Source: Pedobacter glucosidilyticus
Lineage (GTDB): Bacteria > Bacteroidota > Bacteroidia > Sphingobacteriales > Sphingobacteriaceae
Assembly: GCF_002483235.1 (NCBI RefSeq)
Contig: NZ_DLHN01000021.1
Span: forward strand, 248,001 to 312,000
Length of the DNA: 64,000 nt
Direction: 5' to 3'
Under the pieces are notes generated by a model. The model made no database searches, had not been told where the DNA came from, and saw only the letters and a program-made list of their open reading frames with translations. Made by a program: the position numbers and the translations under genes. Shown here piece by piece: positions 16,018-25,065 of the stretch (the stretch's first letter is position 1; each line of letters begins with the position of its first letter).

Positions 16018-18378
16018 TTGCGATTTATTGTCCTATTTCTGATTTTTAGCAGTTTTAAAATGCTTCACGCTCAGGTAGTTTTACAACCAGGTAAACTACC
16101 AGAAAAGGCTTACATTACAACTTATGCAAATATTCTTAATGTTGGTAATCGCACTTATACCATCAACCAAATAAGAGCGCAAGAAAATAAACTCTCGTTT
16201 CAACCTATAAAAAATAACGAAGCCAGTTTAGGTTTTACTAAAGATACTTATTGGGTTAAATTCTCGATTAAAAATAATACAGATCATGAATTGATGTATT
16301 ATTTAGAAACCGCCGAACCTGTTACAGATAATGTAAACTTATACTTATTTAAAAGTACAGATAAGCACAAATTTACATTACAAAAAAGTGGAGATAACAT
16401 TGATTTCTCTGAGAAAAGTATTAAAAATAGAGCGACTTTATTCAAGATAGAATTAATGCCTCATGAAGAGAAAAACGCTTATTTAGAGATTATTAATGAT
16501 GGCGAGAAGAATAATCTACCGCTGATATTGATTAGTCAGGAAAGTTTGCTACAAAAGGTTTATCATGAGCAAATCGTATTTGGTGTTTTTTATGGGATAT
16601 TATTACTAGTTTCAATTTTTTATCTCTTTTTTTACTTTGCACTTCAAGACAGGTCTTTCTTATACTATTCTGTATATGTGATATTTGTAGCGCTTTGTCA
16701 TTTTTCTTTAGACGGATATTATCATCAGTACTTAAGTAAAACCAACTCTTGGTTTTCTTTGCATGCTGTCATCATATTTGCCATTTTAGGTTCATTCTTT
16801 TTTGGAAAATATACCGAAGAGTTTTTAAATATTAAGAAGTATAATCCGTTTTTGCATAGGTTATTTAGCGTTATTTATTTTGCTTTTGGGGCAGTGTTTT
16901 TAGGTGTTTTGTTAATTCCTGCTTTTTTGGAGTTTTCGTACCCTATAGTTAATGTTTTAACCTTGGCAGGGATGTTATTGATTTTAGCCTCTGTAGTAAG
17001 TTTAAATGTTAAAAAGCAGCCTATAGACATATTTTTTACGTCAGGTATTGCTATTTTATTTTTGAGTTTTACAGTTGCTATTTTACTAAATTTTGGTGTT
17101 TTATCTCTTGGGATAGATAATATTACCAAATTAGGGATAGGTCTAGAGGTAATAGCACTTTCTTTATCCATGTCCAATCGTATTAGATTATTAAAAACAG
17201 ATAGGGAGAAACTACAAACCATTGCTCTACAACGTTCGCAAGAGATGAATGAGGTGAAATCTTATTTTTTGTCTAACATGAGTCATGAGTTAAGAACACC
17301 TTTAAATGCAATTTTGGGTATAGCAAATTCATTAGAAGCCGATATAAATGATCAAAAAGTGAAAGAAAAGATGGAAACTATCAAGTACGTTTCTGATAGT
17401 TTGATATCTTCTGTTAACGATATATTGGATTTCTCTAAAATAGAAAAAGGCGAGTTGCAATTACAAAAGGCTAAGTTTAATCCTATTAAAACTTTAGAAA
17501 AATTAACTTTTAATGCAGCCATACAGGCGAAAGATAAAGGCTTATCTTTTGATTTTATAAAGCCTACAGAAGCTGATTTCGCAGTAATAGGAGATGAGGC
17601 GAGGTTAAGTCAAATTATCAATAATGTTCTTAACAATGCCATTAAGTTTACCGTGAAAGGTGGTGTGAAGTTTATTGTTTCTAGTGAGGTTGTAGATAAA
17701 AATTTAAATCTAAATATTGAAATAAGTGATACCGGAATAGGCATAAGCCAAGAGAAGATAAATACCGTATTTGATATGTTTACACAAGTAAATATTGATA
17801 ATAAGCGCAAATTTGGTGGCTTTGGTATTGGCTTATGTATTGTTAAAGCTTTGGTTGACTTACATGAAGGCGAGGTAAGTTTAGAAAGTACCTTAAATGA
17901 GGGAACAACATGTAAAGTAGTATTAAGTTATGAACTGGTGTCACAAGAGGCAAAGGCTATAAACTTATTCCCAACAGATCATTGCGATTTATTAGGTAAA
18001 ACAGTTTTAGTAGTAGAAGATAATCAGCTAAACCAAATGGTTGTGAAGATGATTTTAAAGAAGTGGGCCAACACTAAAGCTTTGTTTGCTGCTGATGGCG
18101 CAGAGAGCTTAGAAGTTCTTAAAAATAACGAAGTAGATATTATTTTAATGGATTTACAAATGCCCGTAATGGATGGCTACGAAGCTACAGCGGCTATAAG
18201 AAACAGTGAGGCTGGTGCCCATTATAAGGATATTCCTATTATTGTTTTAACGGCTGATGTGATGGAAAGCACCAAACAACGTGTGTTTGAGTTAGGTGTG
18301 AATGATTACATGACAAAGCCGGTAGATCAACACGTTTTATACGAGAAAATAACCACACAACTATCTCAGGTAGGATAG
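16018..18378 (+). CDS. Hybrid sensor histidine kinase (7TMR-DISM input, REC output)
   Basis: A 786-residue membrane kinase. It has a signal peptide (1-19), a 7TMR-DISMED2 extracellular domain (about 35-170), seven membrane spans (about 180-390) and a short coiled coil. HisKA with the phospho-accepting His423 (SHELRTPLN) is followed by HATPase_c (NNVLNNAIKF, DTGIGI, GFGIGL) and a REC domain with Asp712 and Lys767. It probably autophosphorylates and passes phosphate to its own receiver; an output regulator is not adjacent. The start is TTG: the signal peptide begins exactly there, no ATG lies upstream in frame, and the next Met is inside the signal. Confidence 0.92.
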   Translation: MRFIVLFLIFSSFKMLHAQVVLQPGKLPEKAYITTYANILNVGNRTYTINQIRAQENKLSFQPIKNNEASLGFTKDTYWVKFSIKNNTDHELMYYLETAEPVTDNVNLYLFKSTDKHKFTLQKSGDNIDFSEKSIKNRATLFKIELMPHEEKNAYLEIINDGEKNNLPLILISQESLLQKVYHEQIVFGVFYGILLLVSIFYLFFYFALQDRSFLYYSVYVIFVALCHFSLDGYYHQYLSKTNSWFSLHAVIIFAILGSFFFGKYTEEFLNIKKYNPFLHRLFSVIYFAFGAVFLGVLLIPAFLEFSYPIVNVLTLAGMLLILASVVSLNVKKQPIDIFFTSGIAILFLSFTVAILLNFGVLSLGIDNITKLGIGLEVIALSLSMSNRIRLLKTDREKLQTIALQRSQEMNEVKSYFLSNMSHELRTPLNAILGIANSLEADINDQKVKEKMETIKYVSDSLISSVNDILDFSKIEKGELQLQKAKFNPIKTLEKLTFNAAIQAKDKGLSFDFIKPTEADFAVIGDEARLSQIINNVLNNAIKFTVKGGVKFIVSSEVVDKNLNLNIEISDTGIGISQEKINTVFDMFTQVNIDNKRKFGGFGIGLCIVKALVDLHEGEVSLESTLNEGTTCKVVLSYELVSQEAKAINLFPTDHCDLLGKTVLVVEDNQLNQMVVKMILKKWANTKALFAADGAESLEVLKNNEVDIILMDLQMPVMDGYEATAAIRNSEAGAHYKDIPIIVLTADVMESTKQRVFELGVNDYMTKPVDQHVLYEKITTQLSQVG

Positions 18379-18381
18379 TTT

Positions 18382-19278
18382 TTAAGCTATAAAATCCCAA
18401 ATTTTTACTTGTTTATCATCGCTTACAGAGATGATAAACCTACCATCTGATGACCAGCAAACATCGTTGACTGATAACCTGTGGCCTTCCATCCCTTTAT
18501 CAATACTTAAATTTTTAAATAAACTTAAGTCATCAGCTCTCCAAATCTTGATGGATTTATCTCTGCTACAAGTTATGAAATAAGGTAGGGTAGGATGATA
18601 AGCGATTTTATAAATAGCAAATAAATGAGCCGGAAAATTATGTTCGCAAGCCCAATTCTGGGTATGCCAGCTTCTTAAATGCGCATCTCTAGAACCTGTT
18701 AGTAAAAAACGATGGTCTGGTGAGAATTTAATAGCTCCAACACCCATATTGTGCGCTTCAAACTCGTGTATAAAAGTGTAATCTTGTAGGTTATAAACTC
18801 TTACTAAATTATCATTTGAAGCTGTTACCAGATAATTTAAAACATCGCTAAAATCAAAAGATCTTACTTTTTCATTTCCGGATTTAAATTGATGGATGAT
18901 ATTTTTATCTGCTAAAGAAATAATGAAAATACTTCCATCATCTGTAGAAACGATGAGTTCTTCTTTAACAGGATGATATTTGATATGAAAAATAGCAGAT
19001 ACTAGGGGAAGAGCTTTTAAAAGTTTAGTACTTGTTAAATCAAAGAATAAGAGCGTACCATCATTACAACCCGCAATTAATAATTGCTGAGTAATTACGA
19101 TTTCTAGAGCGTAAATGGTGCTTTTAACTTGATTGAAAATGCGTTGATGTGTTTGACTTTTTAAATCCCACTCAACAATTCCTTTATCATTACCAGCTGT
19201 ATAGGCTAATGAAAGTTCTGGATGACTGATAACAGCATAAACTGGGTTATTATGGCCTTCTAAAGTATCTACTCCCAT
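18382..19278 (-). CDS. WD40 repeat protein
   Basis: A 298-residue protein made of about seven WD40 repeats ending in Trp-Asp-like pairs (GIVEWDL, HLRSWHT, SIKIWRAD, QVKIWDF). It forms a single beta-propeller with no catalytic domain or signal peptide, so it is probably a cytoplasmic protein-binding scaffold. It lies 51 nt after hisIE on the same strand and could receive readthrough from the his operon. It converges with the hybrid kinase, with stops 3 nt apart. Partner unknown. Confidence 0.88.
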   Translation of the reverse strand: MGVDTLEGHNNPVYAVISHPELSLAYTAGNDKGIVEWDLKSQTHQRIFNQVKSTIYALEIVITQQLLIAGCNDGTLLFFDLTSTKLLKALPLVSAIFHIKYHPVKEELIVSTDDGSIFIISLADKNIIHQFKSGNEKVRSFDFSDVLNYLVTASNDNLVRVYNLQDYTFIHEFEAHNMGVGAIKFSPDHRFLLTGSRDAHLRSWHTQNWACEHNFPAHLFAIYKIAYHPTLPYFITCSRDKSIKIWRADDLSLFKNLSIDKGMEGHRLSVNDVCWSSDGRFIISVSDDKQVKIWDFIA

Positions 19279-19329
19279 TATTTAAAAACTAAAGCAAGTC
19301 TAAAGTGTCTGAAATGTAATATCTCACCT

Positions 19330-19917
19330 CTACTGATGTCTAGATTCTAGATTTTTAGCAATATCTTCTAGCGTAAAGCCTTTCTCCTTTAAAAGTACTA
19401 AAAGGTGGAAAATTAAATCTGATGATTCGTTAATGAAATCTGTATCTGTTTCTGCTAAGGCAGCAATAACAGTTTCTACCCCTTCTTCACCAACTTTTTG
19501 CGCAATTTTATTTAAACCTTTTTGACGTAGTTTATTAACGTAAGATTCCTGACTAGGATTATCATATCTATCTTTAATAATAGCTTCAAGTTTGAAAATA
19601 AAGTTTTGATTATAATCAGTAAAAAAGCAGCTTCTAGAGCCTGTATGGCAGGTTGGTCCAACCGGGCTAGCTTTAATTAAAATAGTATCTTGATCACAAT
19701 CTATGCTGATAGATTTCACGAAAAGAAAATTTCCGCTTTCTTCACCTTTTGTCCATAACCTATTTTTAGACCTTGAGAAAAAAGTAACTTTTCCTTCTTT
19801 CTCTGTTTTTAAATAAGCTTCTTCATTCATGTAGCCTAACATTAAAACTTCTAATGTTTGCTCATCTTGAATAATTACTGGCACTAAGCCATCGCTCTTT
19901 TGGAAATCTATTTTCAC
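19330..19917 (-). CDS. hisIE: Bifunctional phosphoribosyl-AMP cyclohydrolase / phosphoribosyl-ATP pyrophosphatase
   Basis: A 195-residue fusion that performs steps 2 and 3 of histidine synthesis. The HisI half (GYMNEEAY, FFSRSKNRLWTKGE, and the metal-binding CHTGSRSC) opens the PR-AMP ring. The HisE half (EESYVNKL-like helix, EEGVETVIAALAE) removes pyrophosphate from PR-ATP. The start codon is GTG, 2 nt after the stop of the inserted toxin gene, so its translation probably depends on coupling to that gene. It is the last his gene of the operon. Confidence 0.95.
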   Translation of the reverse strand: MKIDFQKSDGLVPVIIQDEQTLEVLMLGYMNEEAYLKTEKEGKVTFFSRSKNRLWTKGEESGNFLFVKSISIDCDQDTILIKASPVGPTCHTGSRSCFFTDYNQNFIFKLEAIIKDRYDNPSQESYVNKLRQKGLNKIAQKVGEEGVETVIAALAETDTDFINESSDLIFHLLVLLKEKGFTLEDIAKNLESRHQ

Positions 19918-19919
19918 TA

Positions 19920-20219
19920 TTACTGAAATTTTAATTTTTTTGGATGTTGTCTTGTGTCAAAAATTCTTAAGATAATAATCTGTTTGTTCTCATGATAGTA
20001 AATCAAACTATTATGTTTTATGATGACACATTGTCTAAATTGCTGTTCTTCATGAATGATAGGATACAATTTAGGGTTATTGTCTATAAGTTTTATTTGA
20101 TGCTCAATTTCATTTAAAAAATGGGTAGCAACTTTAATATTCCATTTTGATATGAGGTATTCTAGGATAATTGATAAATCATTTTCAGATTCAGGAGACC
20201 AAACTATCTCATTAATCAT
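19920..20219 (-). CDS. RelE/ParE-family toxin inserted in the his operon
   Basis: A 99-residue RelE/ParE-fold protein: N-terminal VWSPESENDLSIILEYL, central basic stretch, and C-terminal RIFDTRQHP, the typical ParE-like ending. It overlaps the upstream antitoxin by 4 nt (ATGA). ParE members poison gyrase and RelE members cut mRNA; which applies here cannot be told. It sits between hisF and hisIE, where toxin-antitoxin genes are not normally found. Confidence 0.85.
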   Translation of the reverse strand: MINEIVWSPESENDLSIILEYLISKWNIKVATHFLNEIEHQIKLIDNNPKLYPIIHEEQQFRQCVIIKHNSLIYYHENKQIIILRIFDTRQHPKKLKFQ

Positions 20220-20455
20220 TTATAGATTTTTTTTAATTTATCTATTACCTCTTGATGCGGTTTTCCTTTACCTGATTTTACGGACTCCATAGCATCAAAA
20301 ACACCCTCTTGTTGCTCTTTTGTGAGTAAATCCCATTGTTTATGGTCTACAGAAGCTGATTTGTTTTGAGAAATAGCAATCAAATTCAAGTCTGCTAAAT
20401 TCTGTAATAGCTTTTTAACTTTTGGATTTAATATTTCTATGGTGATGGATTCCAT
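20216..20455 (-). CDS. Antitoxin partner of the RelE/ParE toxin
   Basis: A 79-residue protein beginning MESITIEILNPKVKKLLQNL, followed by a charged helical tail (KEQQEGVFDAMESVKSGKGKP). This resembles the small antitoxins of ParE pairs in Bacteroidota. It starts 26 nt after hisF and overlaps the toxin gene. No promoter of its own was recognised, so it may depend on his operon transcription, which would tie antitoxin supply to histidine attenuation. Confidence 0.78.
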   Translation of the reverse strand: MESITIEILNPKVKKLLQNLADLNLIAISQNKSASVDHKQWDLLTKEQQEGVFDAMESVKSGKGKPHQEVIDKLKKIYK

Positions 20456-20481
20456 AACTTAAAATTACTAAAAATTAGTTT

Positions 20482-21237
20482 TTATATCCTTACCGCTATA
20501 TTATTTTGTTTTAATAAAGCTTTTAATTCTGGTATTAATATCTCACCATAATGAAAAACAGAAGCAGCTAAAGCAGCATCAACATCAGATTTTTGGAAAA
20601 CATCTATAAAATCTTGCTCATTACCGGCTCCGCCAGAAGCAATAACAGGTATGGTAACCCTATCATTAATTTCTTTAAGGAGGATATAATCAAAGCCAGA
20701 TTTTGTACCATCTTTATCCATAGAAGTTAACAATATTTCGCCTGCACCTCTGCTTTCAGCTTCTTTTATCCAATGTTGAGTTTGTATTTCTGTAGGAATT
20801 CTACCTCCGTTTAAATGAACAAAATCACCATGAGGTAAATGCTTGGTGTCAACAGCTACAACCACAAATTGTACGCCGAAAGCATTGGCTAACTCATTAA
20901 TTAATTCTGGTCTTCTTACAGCGGCAGAATTGATAGATATTTTATCGGCACCTGCATTTAGAAGTGCTTCAGCATCTTTTAACTCACTTATGCCACCGCC
21001 AATGGTAAATGGAATATTAACCTGACGAGCTACCGCCTTAACCATATCTAAAGTGGTTTTTCTTTTTTCGTGAGTAGCGGCTATATCTAAGAAAACCAAT
21101 TCATCTGCACCTTGTTGAGAGTATTGCCAAGCCAGTTCTACCGGGTCTCCGGCATCTCTTAAATCAACAAAATTTACGCCTTTAACCGTTCTTCCGTCTT
21201 TAACGTCTAAACAAGGGATAATTCTTTTACTTAACAC
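20482..21237 (-). CDS. hisF: Imidazole glycerol phosphate synthase, cyclase subunit
   Basis: A 251-residue (beta/alpha)8 enzyme that condenses PRFAR with ammonia, delivered by HisH, to give IGP and AICAR. Conserved features are Asp11 in PCLDVKDGRTVKG, the second catalytic aspartate in TSMDKDGTKSG, and phosphate loops GGGIS and ASGGAG. The start is GTG at 21237, in the expected place for the MLxKRIIPCLD N-terminus. It is followed by the toxin-antitoxin pair rather than directly by hisIE. Confidence 0.97.
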   Translation of the reverse strand: MLSKRIIPCLDVKDGRTVKGVNFVDLRDAGDPVELAWQYSQQGADELVFLDIAATHEKRKTTLDMVKAVARQVNIPFTIGGGISELKDAEALLNAGADKISINSAAVRRPELINELANAFGVQFVVVAVDTKHLPHGDFVHLNGGRIPTEIQTQHWIKEAESRGAGEILLTSMDKDGTKSGFDYILLKEINDRVTIPVIASGGAGNEQDFIDVFQKSDVDAALAASVFHYGEILIPELKALLKQNNIAVRI

Positions 21238-21250
21238 AATGATTTAGGGC

Positions 21251-22000
21251 TTAAAGCGAAGTAAGCATTTGTAGATTCCAGTTTTTAATTTCTTCTATAG
21301 AAATTCTTCCCTCATAAATGGCTTTACCTACCACACAAGACTCAATTTTAAACTCATTTAATTCTTCAATATCAGCCATAGAGCTGATACCACCAGAAGC
21401 AATTAATTTAATAAAAGGAGAGTGGGCTAATAATTTTTTATAGATATCAACACCGGCACCACCTAGTTTTCCGTCTTTATTAATATCGGTACATAAAAAT
21501 CTAAAGAAACCTAGTTGTAAGCATCTATCCACATAATCCATTAGTTTGATAGGAGAGCTTTCCATCCATCCAGAGTATTTGATTACTTCATCCAATACAT
21601 CTATAGCAACCACCACCTGGTCAGAACATTTGGTTTTGTTACAAACTTCTTTGCTTAATTCTTCTAAGAAAGTTGGGTTGGTAATGGCTTGTGTACCTAC
21701 AATAACACGATGAATACCAGAGTCTATTAATTCTTTTACTTTATCGATACTTCTAACACCACCACCATATTGCACTTTCATATCGGTTTTCTTAATGATA
21801 TCAAAAAGGTATTGCTGATTAGAGAAATCGCCTTTTGCGCCATTTAAATCTATGATATGAACAAACTCGGTACCGTTAGATTGGTAAGTTTCTATTTGTT
21901 CTTCTAAGGATACTTCGTACTGCGTTACCTGGTTATAATCGCCTTCGCGAAGTCTAACTACTTTCTGATTTAAAACATCTACTGCAGGAATGATATACAT
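21251..22000 (-). CDS. hisA: Phosphoribosylformimino-5-aminoimidazole carboxamide ribotide isomerase
   Basis: A 249-residue (beta/alpha)8 isomerase converting ProFAR to PRFAR. N-terminal IPAVDVLNQKVVRL contains the catalytic Asp8; the second aspartate lies in CTDINKDGKLGG, and the phosphate loops are GGGVRS and ASGGIS. It lies 9 nt after hisH and 13 nt before hisF. Confidence 0.97.
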   Translation of the reverse strand: MYIIPAVDVLNQKVVRLREGDYNQVTQYEVSLEEQIETYQSNGTEFVHIIDLNGAKGDFSNQQYLFDIIKKTDMKVQYGGGVRSIDKVKELIDSGIHRVIVGTQAITNPTFLEELSKEVCNKTKCSDQVVVAIDVLDEVIKYSGWMESSPIKLMDYVDRCLQLGFFRFLCTDINKDGKLGGAGVDIYKKLLAHSPFIKLIASGGISSMADIEELNEFKIESCVVGKAIYEGRISIEEIKNWNLQMLTSL

Positions 22001-22009
22001 CTCTTGAAA

Positions 22010-22600
22010 TTATAAGTTAGCAAAATTTTTAAGCAGTTGTTCGCCGGCTTCGCCAGACTTTTCTGGATGAAACTGTACTGCATAAAAGTTATCTTTTTGA
22101 ATACCCGCAGAAAATTTAATTCCGTAGTTGCAGGTAGCAGCGGTAAATTTAGGATTAAATTCTATAAAATAAGAGTGAACAAAATAAAAGTAGGTTCCTG
22201 GGGCTATTTTAGAAAATATAGGACTATCATTTTCTGGATAAATTTGATTCCATCCCATGTGCGGAACTTTATGTGATACTTCTTCTTTAAACCTGAGTGT
22301 TTTTACCGGTATAATGTCTAATAAATCAGAATTTCCTTCTTCAGAATAAGAGGTGATTAATTGCATCCCTACACAAATACCTAAAACTGGTTTTTTTAAA
22401 GCTTTTATAGCTGGCACTAAACCAGATTCAGTAAGTTTTTGCATAGCCGTACCTGCATGACCCACACCTGGGATGATGATTTTTTCATATAAATCAAAAT
22501 CACTTTCTTGGTTAATCATCCCGTATTGGATGTTTAGCCGCTCTAAAGCAGAAGTTAAAGAAAATATGTTTCCGGCACCGTAGTTAACTATTCCAATCAT
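22010..22600 (-). CDS. hisH: Imidazole glycerol phosphate synthase, glutamine amidotransferase subunit
   Basis: A 196-residue class I glutaminase that supplies ammonia to HisF. The nucleophile is Cys76 in GICVGMQ, with the His/Glu pair in FHPEKSGE near residue 180. It pairs with HisF encoded two genes downstream. A 210-nt repetitive spacer separates it from hisB, unusual inside an otherwise compact operon. Confidence 0.97.
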   Translation of the reverse strand: MIGIVNYGAGNIFSLTSALERLNIQYGMINQESDFDLYEKIIIPGVGHAGTAMQKLTESGLVPAIKALKKPVLGICVGMQLITSYSEEGNSDLLDIIPVKTLRFKEEVSHKVPHMGWNQIYPENDSPIFSKIAPGTYFYFVHSYFIEFNPKFTAATCNYGIKFSAGIQKDNFYAVQFHPEKSGEAGEQLLKNFANL

Positions 22601-22810
22601 GATTTGATGATGAAGGAGTAAGGAATAAGGAGAAAGGATTAAGGACTAAGGAACATGGAGAAAGGATTAAGGAACAAGGAGTAAAGACTAATGCCTGTCC
22701 TCATTCTTTGCTCTTTATTCTTTAATCCAATTCTTTGCTCTTTATTCTTTACTCTATTCTTTAATCCAATTCTATACTCTTTATTCTTTACTCTTTGTTC
22801 TTTAATCCAA
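22601..22810. repeat. Polypurine/polypyrimidine repeat spacer between hisB and hisH
   Basis: The left half is purine-rich (AAGGA, AAGGAT and AAGGAAC variants); the right half is pyrimidine-rich with three roughly 40-bp repeats ending TTTAATCCAATT (22721-22732, 22760-22771, 22801-22812). The last one runs into the hisB stop. Arms at 22664-22686 and 22786-22808 (23 nt each) are complementary, with only two G-A differences that become G-U pairs on one RNA strand. The transcript could fold into a long hairpin. Confidence 0.75.
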
Positions 22811-23947
22811 TTATAATAAGCCCTTTGTACTTGGTAAACGCATATTATTGATGTCTCTTTTAATAGCCATTTTAATAGCTTTTGCAAAGGCTTTAAAAAT
22901 AGCTTCAATTTTATGATGCTCGTTATCGCCTTCTGCTTTGATGTTTAAATTTGATTTTGAGGCATCAGAGAATGATTTAAAGAAGTGAAAGAACATTTCT
23001 GTAGGCATATCGCCAACCTTTTCTCTTTTAAAATTAGCATCCCAAACAATCCAGTTTCTGCCACCAAAATCTATAGCTACTTGTGCTAAGCAATCGTCCA
23101 TCGGTAAGCAAAAGCCATACCTTTCTATTCCTTTCTTGTCAGCCAAAGCTTCTAAAAAGGCTTCGCCTAGTGCAATACCAGTATCTTCTATCGTATGGTG
23201 CTCATCAATATGTAAATCACCTTTGGTAATTACAGTTAAATCAAAACCGCCATGTCTGCCAATTTGATCTAGCATGTGGTCGAAGAAATGTAATCCGGTT
23301 GAGATGTTGGTATCACCTTTACCATCTAAATTTAATTCTATTTTGATGTCGGTTTCCTTCGTTTTTCTAACGTGAGAAACTTCGCGTTTACCAACTTTTA
23401 AGAATTCGTAAATCTTATTCCAATCTGTAGTTTCTAAAGCGATAATTTCTTTAGCGTTCTCAATTTTATTTTGAGCTTCTGTAGCGCCTAATCCGGAGTT
23501 ATTGTTTAGCCAAATAGCTTTAGCACCTAGGTTTTTAGCTAAAACAACATCGTTTAGTCTATCACCAATCACAAAAGATTCTTTTAGGTTGTACTGCTCT
23601 TCATTAAAGTAATGTTGTAGCAACGCGGTACCTGGTTTACGAGTAGGAGCATTGTCTTTAGCGAAAGTTTTATCAATAACAACCTCAGAAAAAGAAATAC
23701 CTTCGTTTTCTAAAGTTTTAATGATGAAATTATGTACTGGCCAAAAATTTTCTTCTGGATGCGATGCAGTGCCTAAACCATCTTGATTGGTTACCATCAC
23801 TAAATCATAATCTAATTCTTTTACAATTTTAGCAAGGTTGCTGATAGCTCCGGGATAAAATTCTAGCTTTTGAAAAGAGTCTATCTGCTCATCAGCAGGT
23901 TCTAAAATTAAAGTTCCGTCGCGGTCTAAAAAAAGTATTTTTTTCAT
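22811..23947 (-). CDS. hisB: Bifunctional histidinol-phosphatase / imidazoleglycerol-phosphate dehydratase
   Basis: A 378-residue fusion. The N-terminal HAD phosphatase (DRDGTLI at residues 7-13, VTNQDGLG, GDRLNDV) removes phosphate from histidinol phosphate. The C-terminal IGPD domain (HFFDHMLDQIGRHG, EHHTIEDTGIALGEA, DNEHHKIEA) dehydrates IGP using two manganese ions. It overlaps the hisC stop by 4 nt. Confidence 0.97.
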   Translation of the reverse strand: MKKILFLDRDGTLILEPADEQIDSFQKLEFYPGAISNLAKIVKELDYDLVMVTNQDGLGTASHPEENFWPVHNFIIKTLENEGISFSEVVIDKTFAKDNAPTRKPGTALLQHYFNEEQYNLKESFVIGDRLNDVVLAKNLGAKAIWLNNNSGLGATEAQNKIENAKEIIALETTDWNKIYEFLKVGKREVSHVRKTKETDIKIELNLDGKGDTNISTGLHFFDHMLDQIGRHGGFDLTVITKGDLHIDEHHTIEDTGIALGEAFLEALADKKGIERYGFCLPMDDCLAQVAIDFGGRNWIVWDANFKREKVGDMPTEMFFHFFKSFSDASKSNLNIKAEGDNEHHKIEAIFKAFAKAIKMAIKRDINNMRLPSTKGLL

Positions 23948-24993
23948 CCTTTATAGGATTTTAAAGTTTCTATTAATGTTTGATTTTCTTCTGATGTGCC
24001 AATGGTAATTCTTAAGCAACCCTCGCAAAGTTCTACTTTGTTTCTGTTTCTGATGATGATGCCTTTATCAACCAAGAAGTTGTAGATAGCATCAGCAGCA
24101 GTTGTTTTTACTAAAATGAAGTTGGCGTCTGACGGATAAATATCTAGAACAAAGTCTAAACTTTTAAGGTTTAAGACCAGTTGATCTCTTTGTTTTAGTG
24201 TTTCTTTTATCCACTCGTTAACTTGATCTGTATTTTGTAAAGCCTCTAAAGCCAATTGTTGCGAAGCTTCATTGATGTTATAGGGAGGCTTAACTTTATT
24301 AAAAATTTCAATAATTTCTTCGCTGGCAAAAGCCATCCCCACACGTAAAGCGGCTAATCCCCAAGCTTTAGACAAGGTTTGTAAAATTACTAGATTTGCA
24401 TATTCTGTAAGTTCCTGAATAAAAGATTTTTGTCTGGAGAAATTGATATAAGCCTCATCTATCACCACAATGCCATTAAAGTTGGCTAATAAAGTTTCAA
24501 TATCTTCTCTGTGGATGCTATTACCTGTTGGGTTATTGGGCGAGCAAATAAAAATAAGTTTAGTGTTTTTATCTATTGCCTCGGCAATTCCTTCTAAGTT
24601 AAGCTGATAATCTGCTGTAAGATTTACTCTTTTAAGCTCAACATCATTAATGTTAGCAGAAACTTCGTACATCCCGTATGTAGGAGGGACGATAATCACA
24701 TTATCTATACCGGGGTTACAAAAACTTCTGAATAGTATATCGATAGCTTCATCGCTACCATTTCCTAAGAAAATATTCTTTACCGGAACACCTTTTATCT
24801 GACTTAAACGAGTTTTTACAGCATAAGCCATAGGATCTGGATAACGGTTATAGGATGTTGCTAAAGGAGAACCAAAAGCATTCTCATTAGCATCTAAGTA
24901 AACAGAAGCCTCGCCTTTAAACTCGTCTCTTGCAGAAGAGTAAGGTTTAAGATTTTTGATATTGGTTCTGATGATTTCGTTTAAATCAAACAT
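23944..24993 (-). CDS. hisC: Histidinol-phosphate aminotransferase
   Basis: A 349-residue fold-type I PLP enzyme converting imidazole acetol phosphate to histidinol phosphate. Key segments are YLDANENAFG, NGSDEAIDI, SPNNPTGN and the PLP lysine context LQTLSKAWGLAALR. It overlaps hisB by 4 nt downstream; a 72-nt spacer with a perfect 13-bp hairpin separates it from hisD upstream. Confidence 0.96.
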   Translation of the reverse strand: MFDLNEIIRTNIKNLKPYSSARDEFKGEASVYLDANENAFGSPLATSYNRYPDPMAYAVKTRLSQIKGVPVKNIFLGNGSDEAIDILFRSFCNPGIDNVIIVPPTYGMYEVSANINDVELKRVNLTADYQLNLEGIAEAIDKNTKLIFICSPNNPTGNSIHREDIETLLANFNGIVVIDEAYINFSRQKSFIQELTEYANLVILQTLSKAWGLAALRVGMAFASEEIIEIFNKVKPPYNINEASQQLALEALQNTDQVNEWIKETLKQRDQLVLNLKSLDFVLDIYPSDANFILVKTTAADAIYNFLVDKGIIIRNRNKVELCEGCLRITIGTSEENQTLIETLKSYKG

Positions 24994-25022
24994 GATTTTA
25001 ATTAATTTACAAGGAACGATTT

Positions 25023-25060
25023 ACGATTTTAGATTAGCAAATTCGTAAATCTAAAATCGT
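25023..25060. repeat. Perfect AT-rich hairpin between hisD and hisC
   Basis: ACGATTTTAGATT (25023-25035) and AATCTAAAATCGT (25048-25060) form a 13-bp stem with a 12-nt loop. No T-run follows, so it is unlikely to be a normal terminator inside the operon. It may slow RNA decay or be a degenerate interspersed repeat. Confidence 0.7.
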
Positions 25061-25065
25061 CATTC

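Noticed and set aside
22639..22908. Minus-strand frame with repeated KNKEQRIGL peptide overlapping hisB
   Set aside because: It is made by the purine repeat spacer plus an out-of-frame part of hisB.
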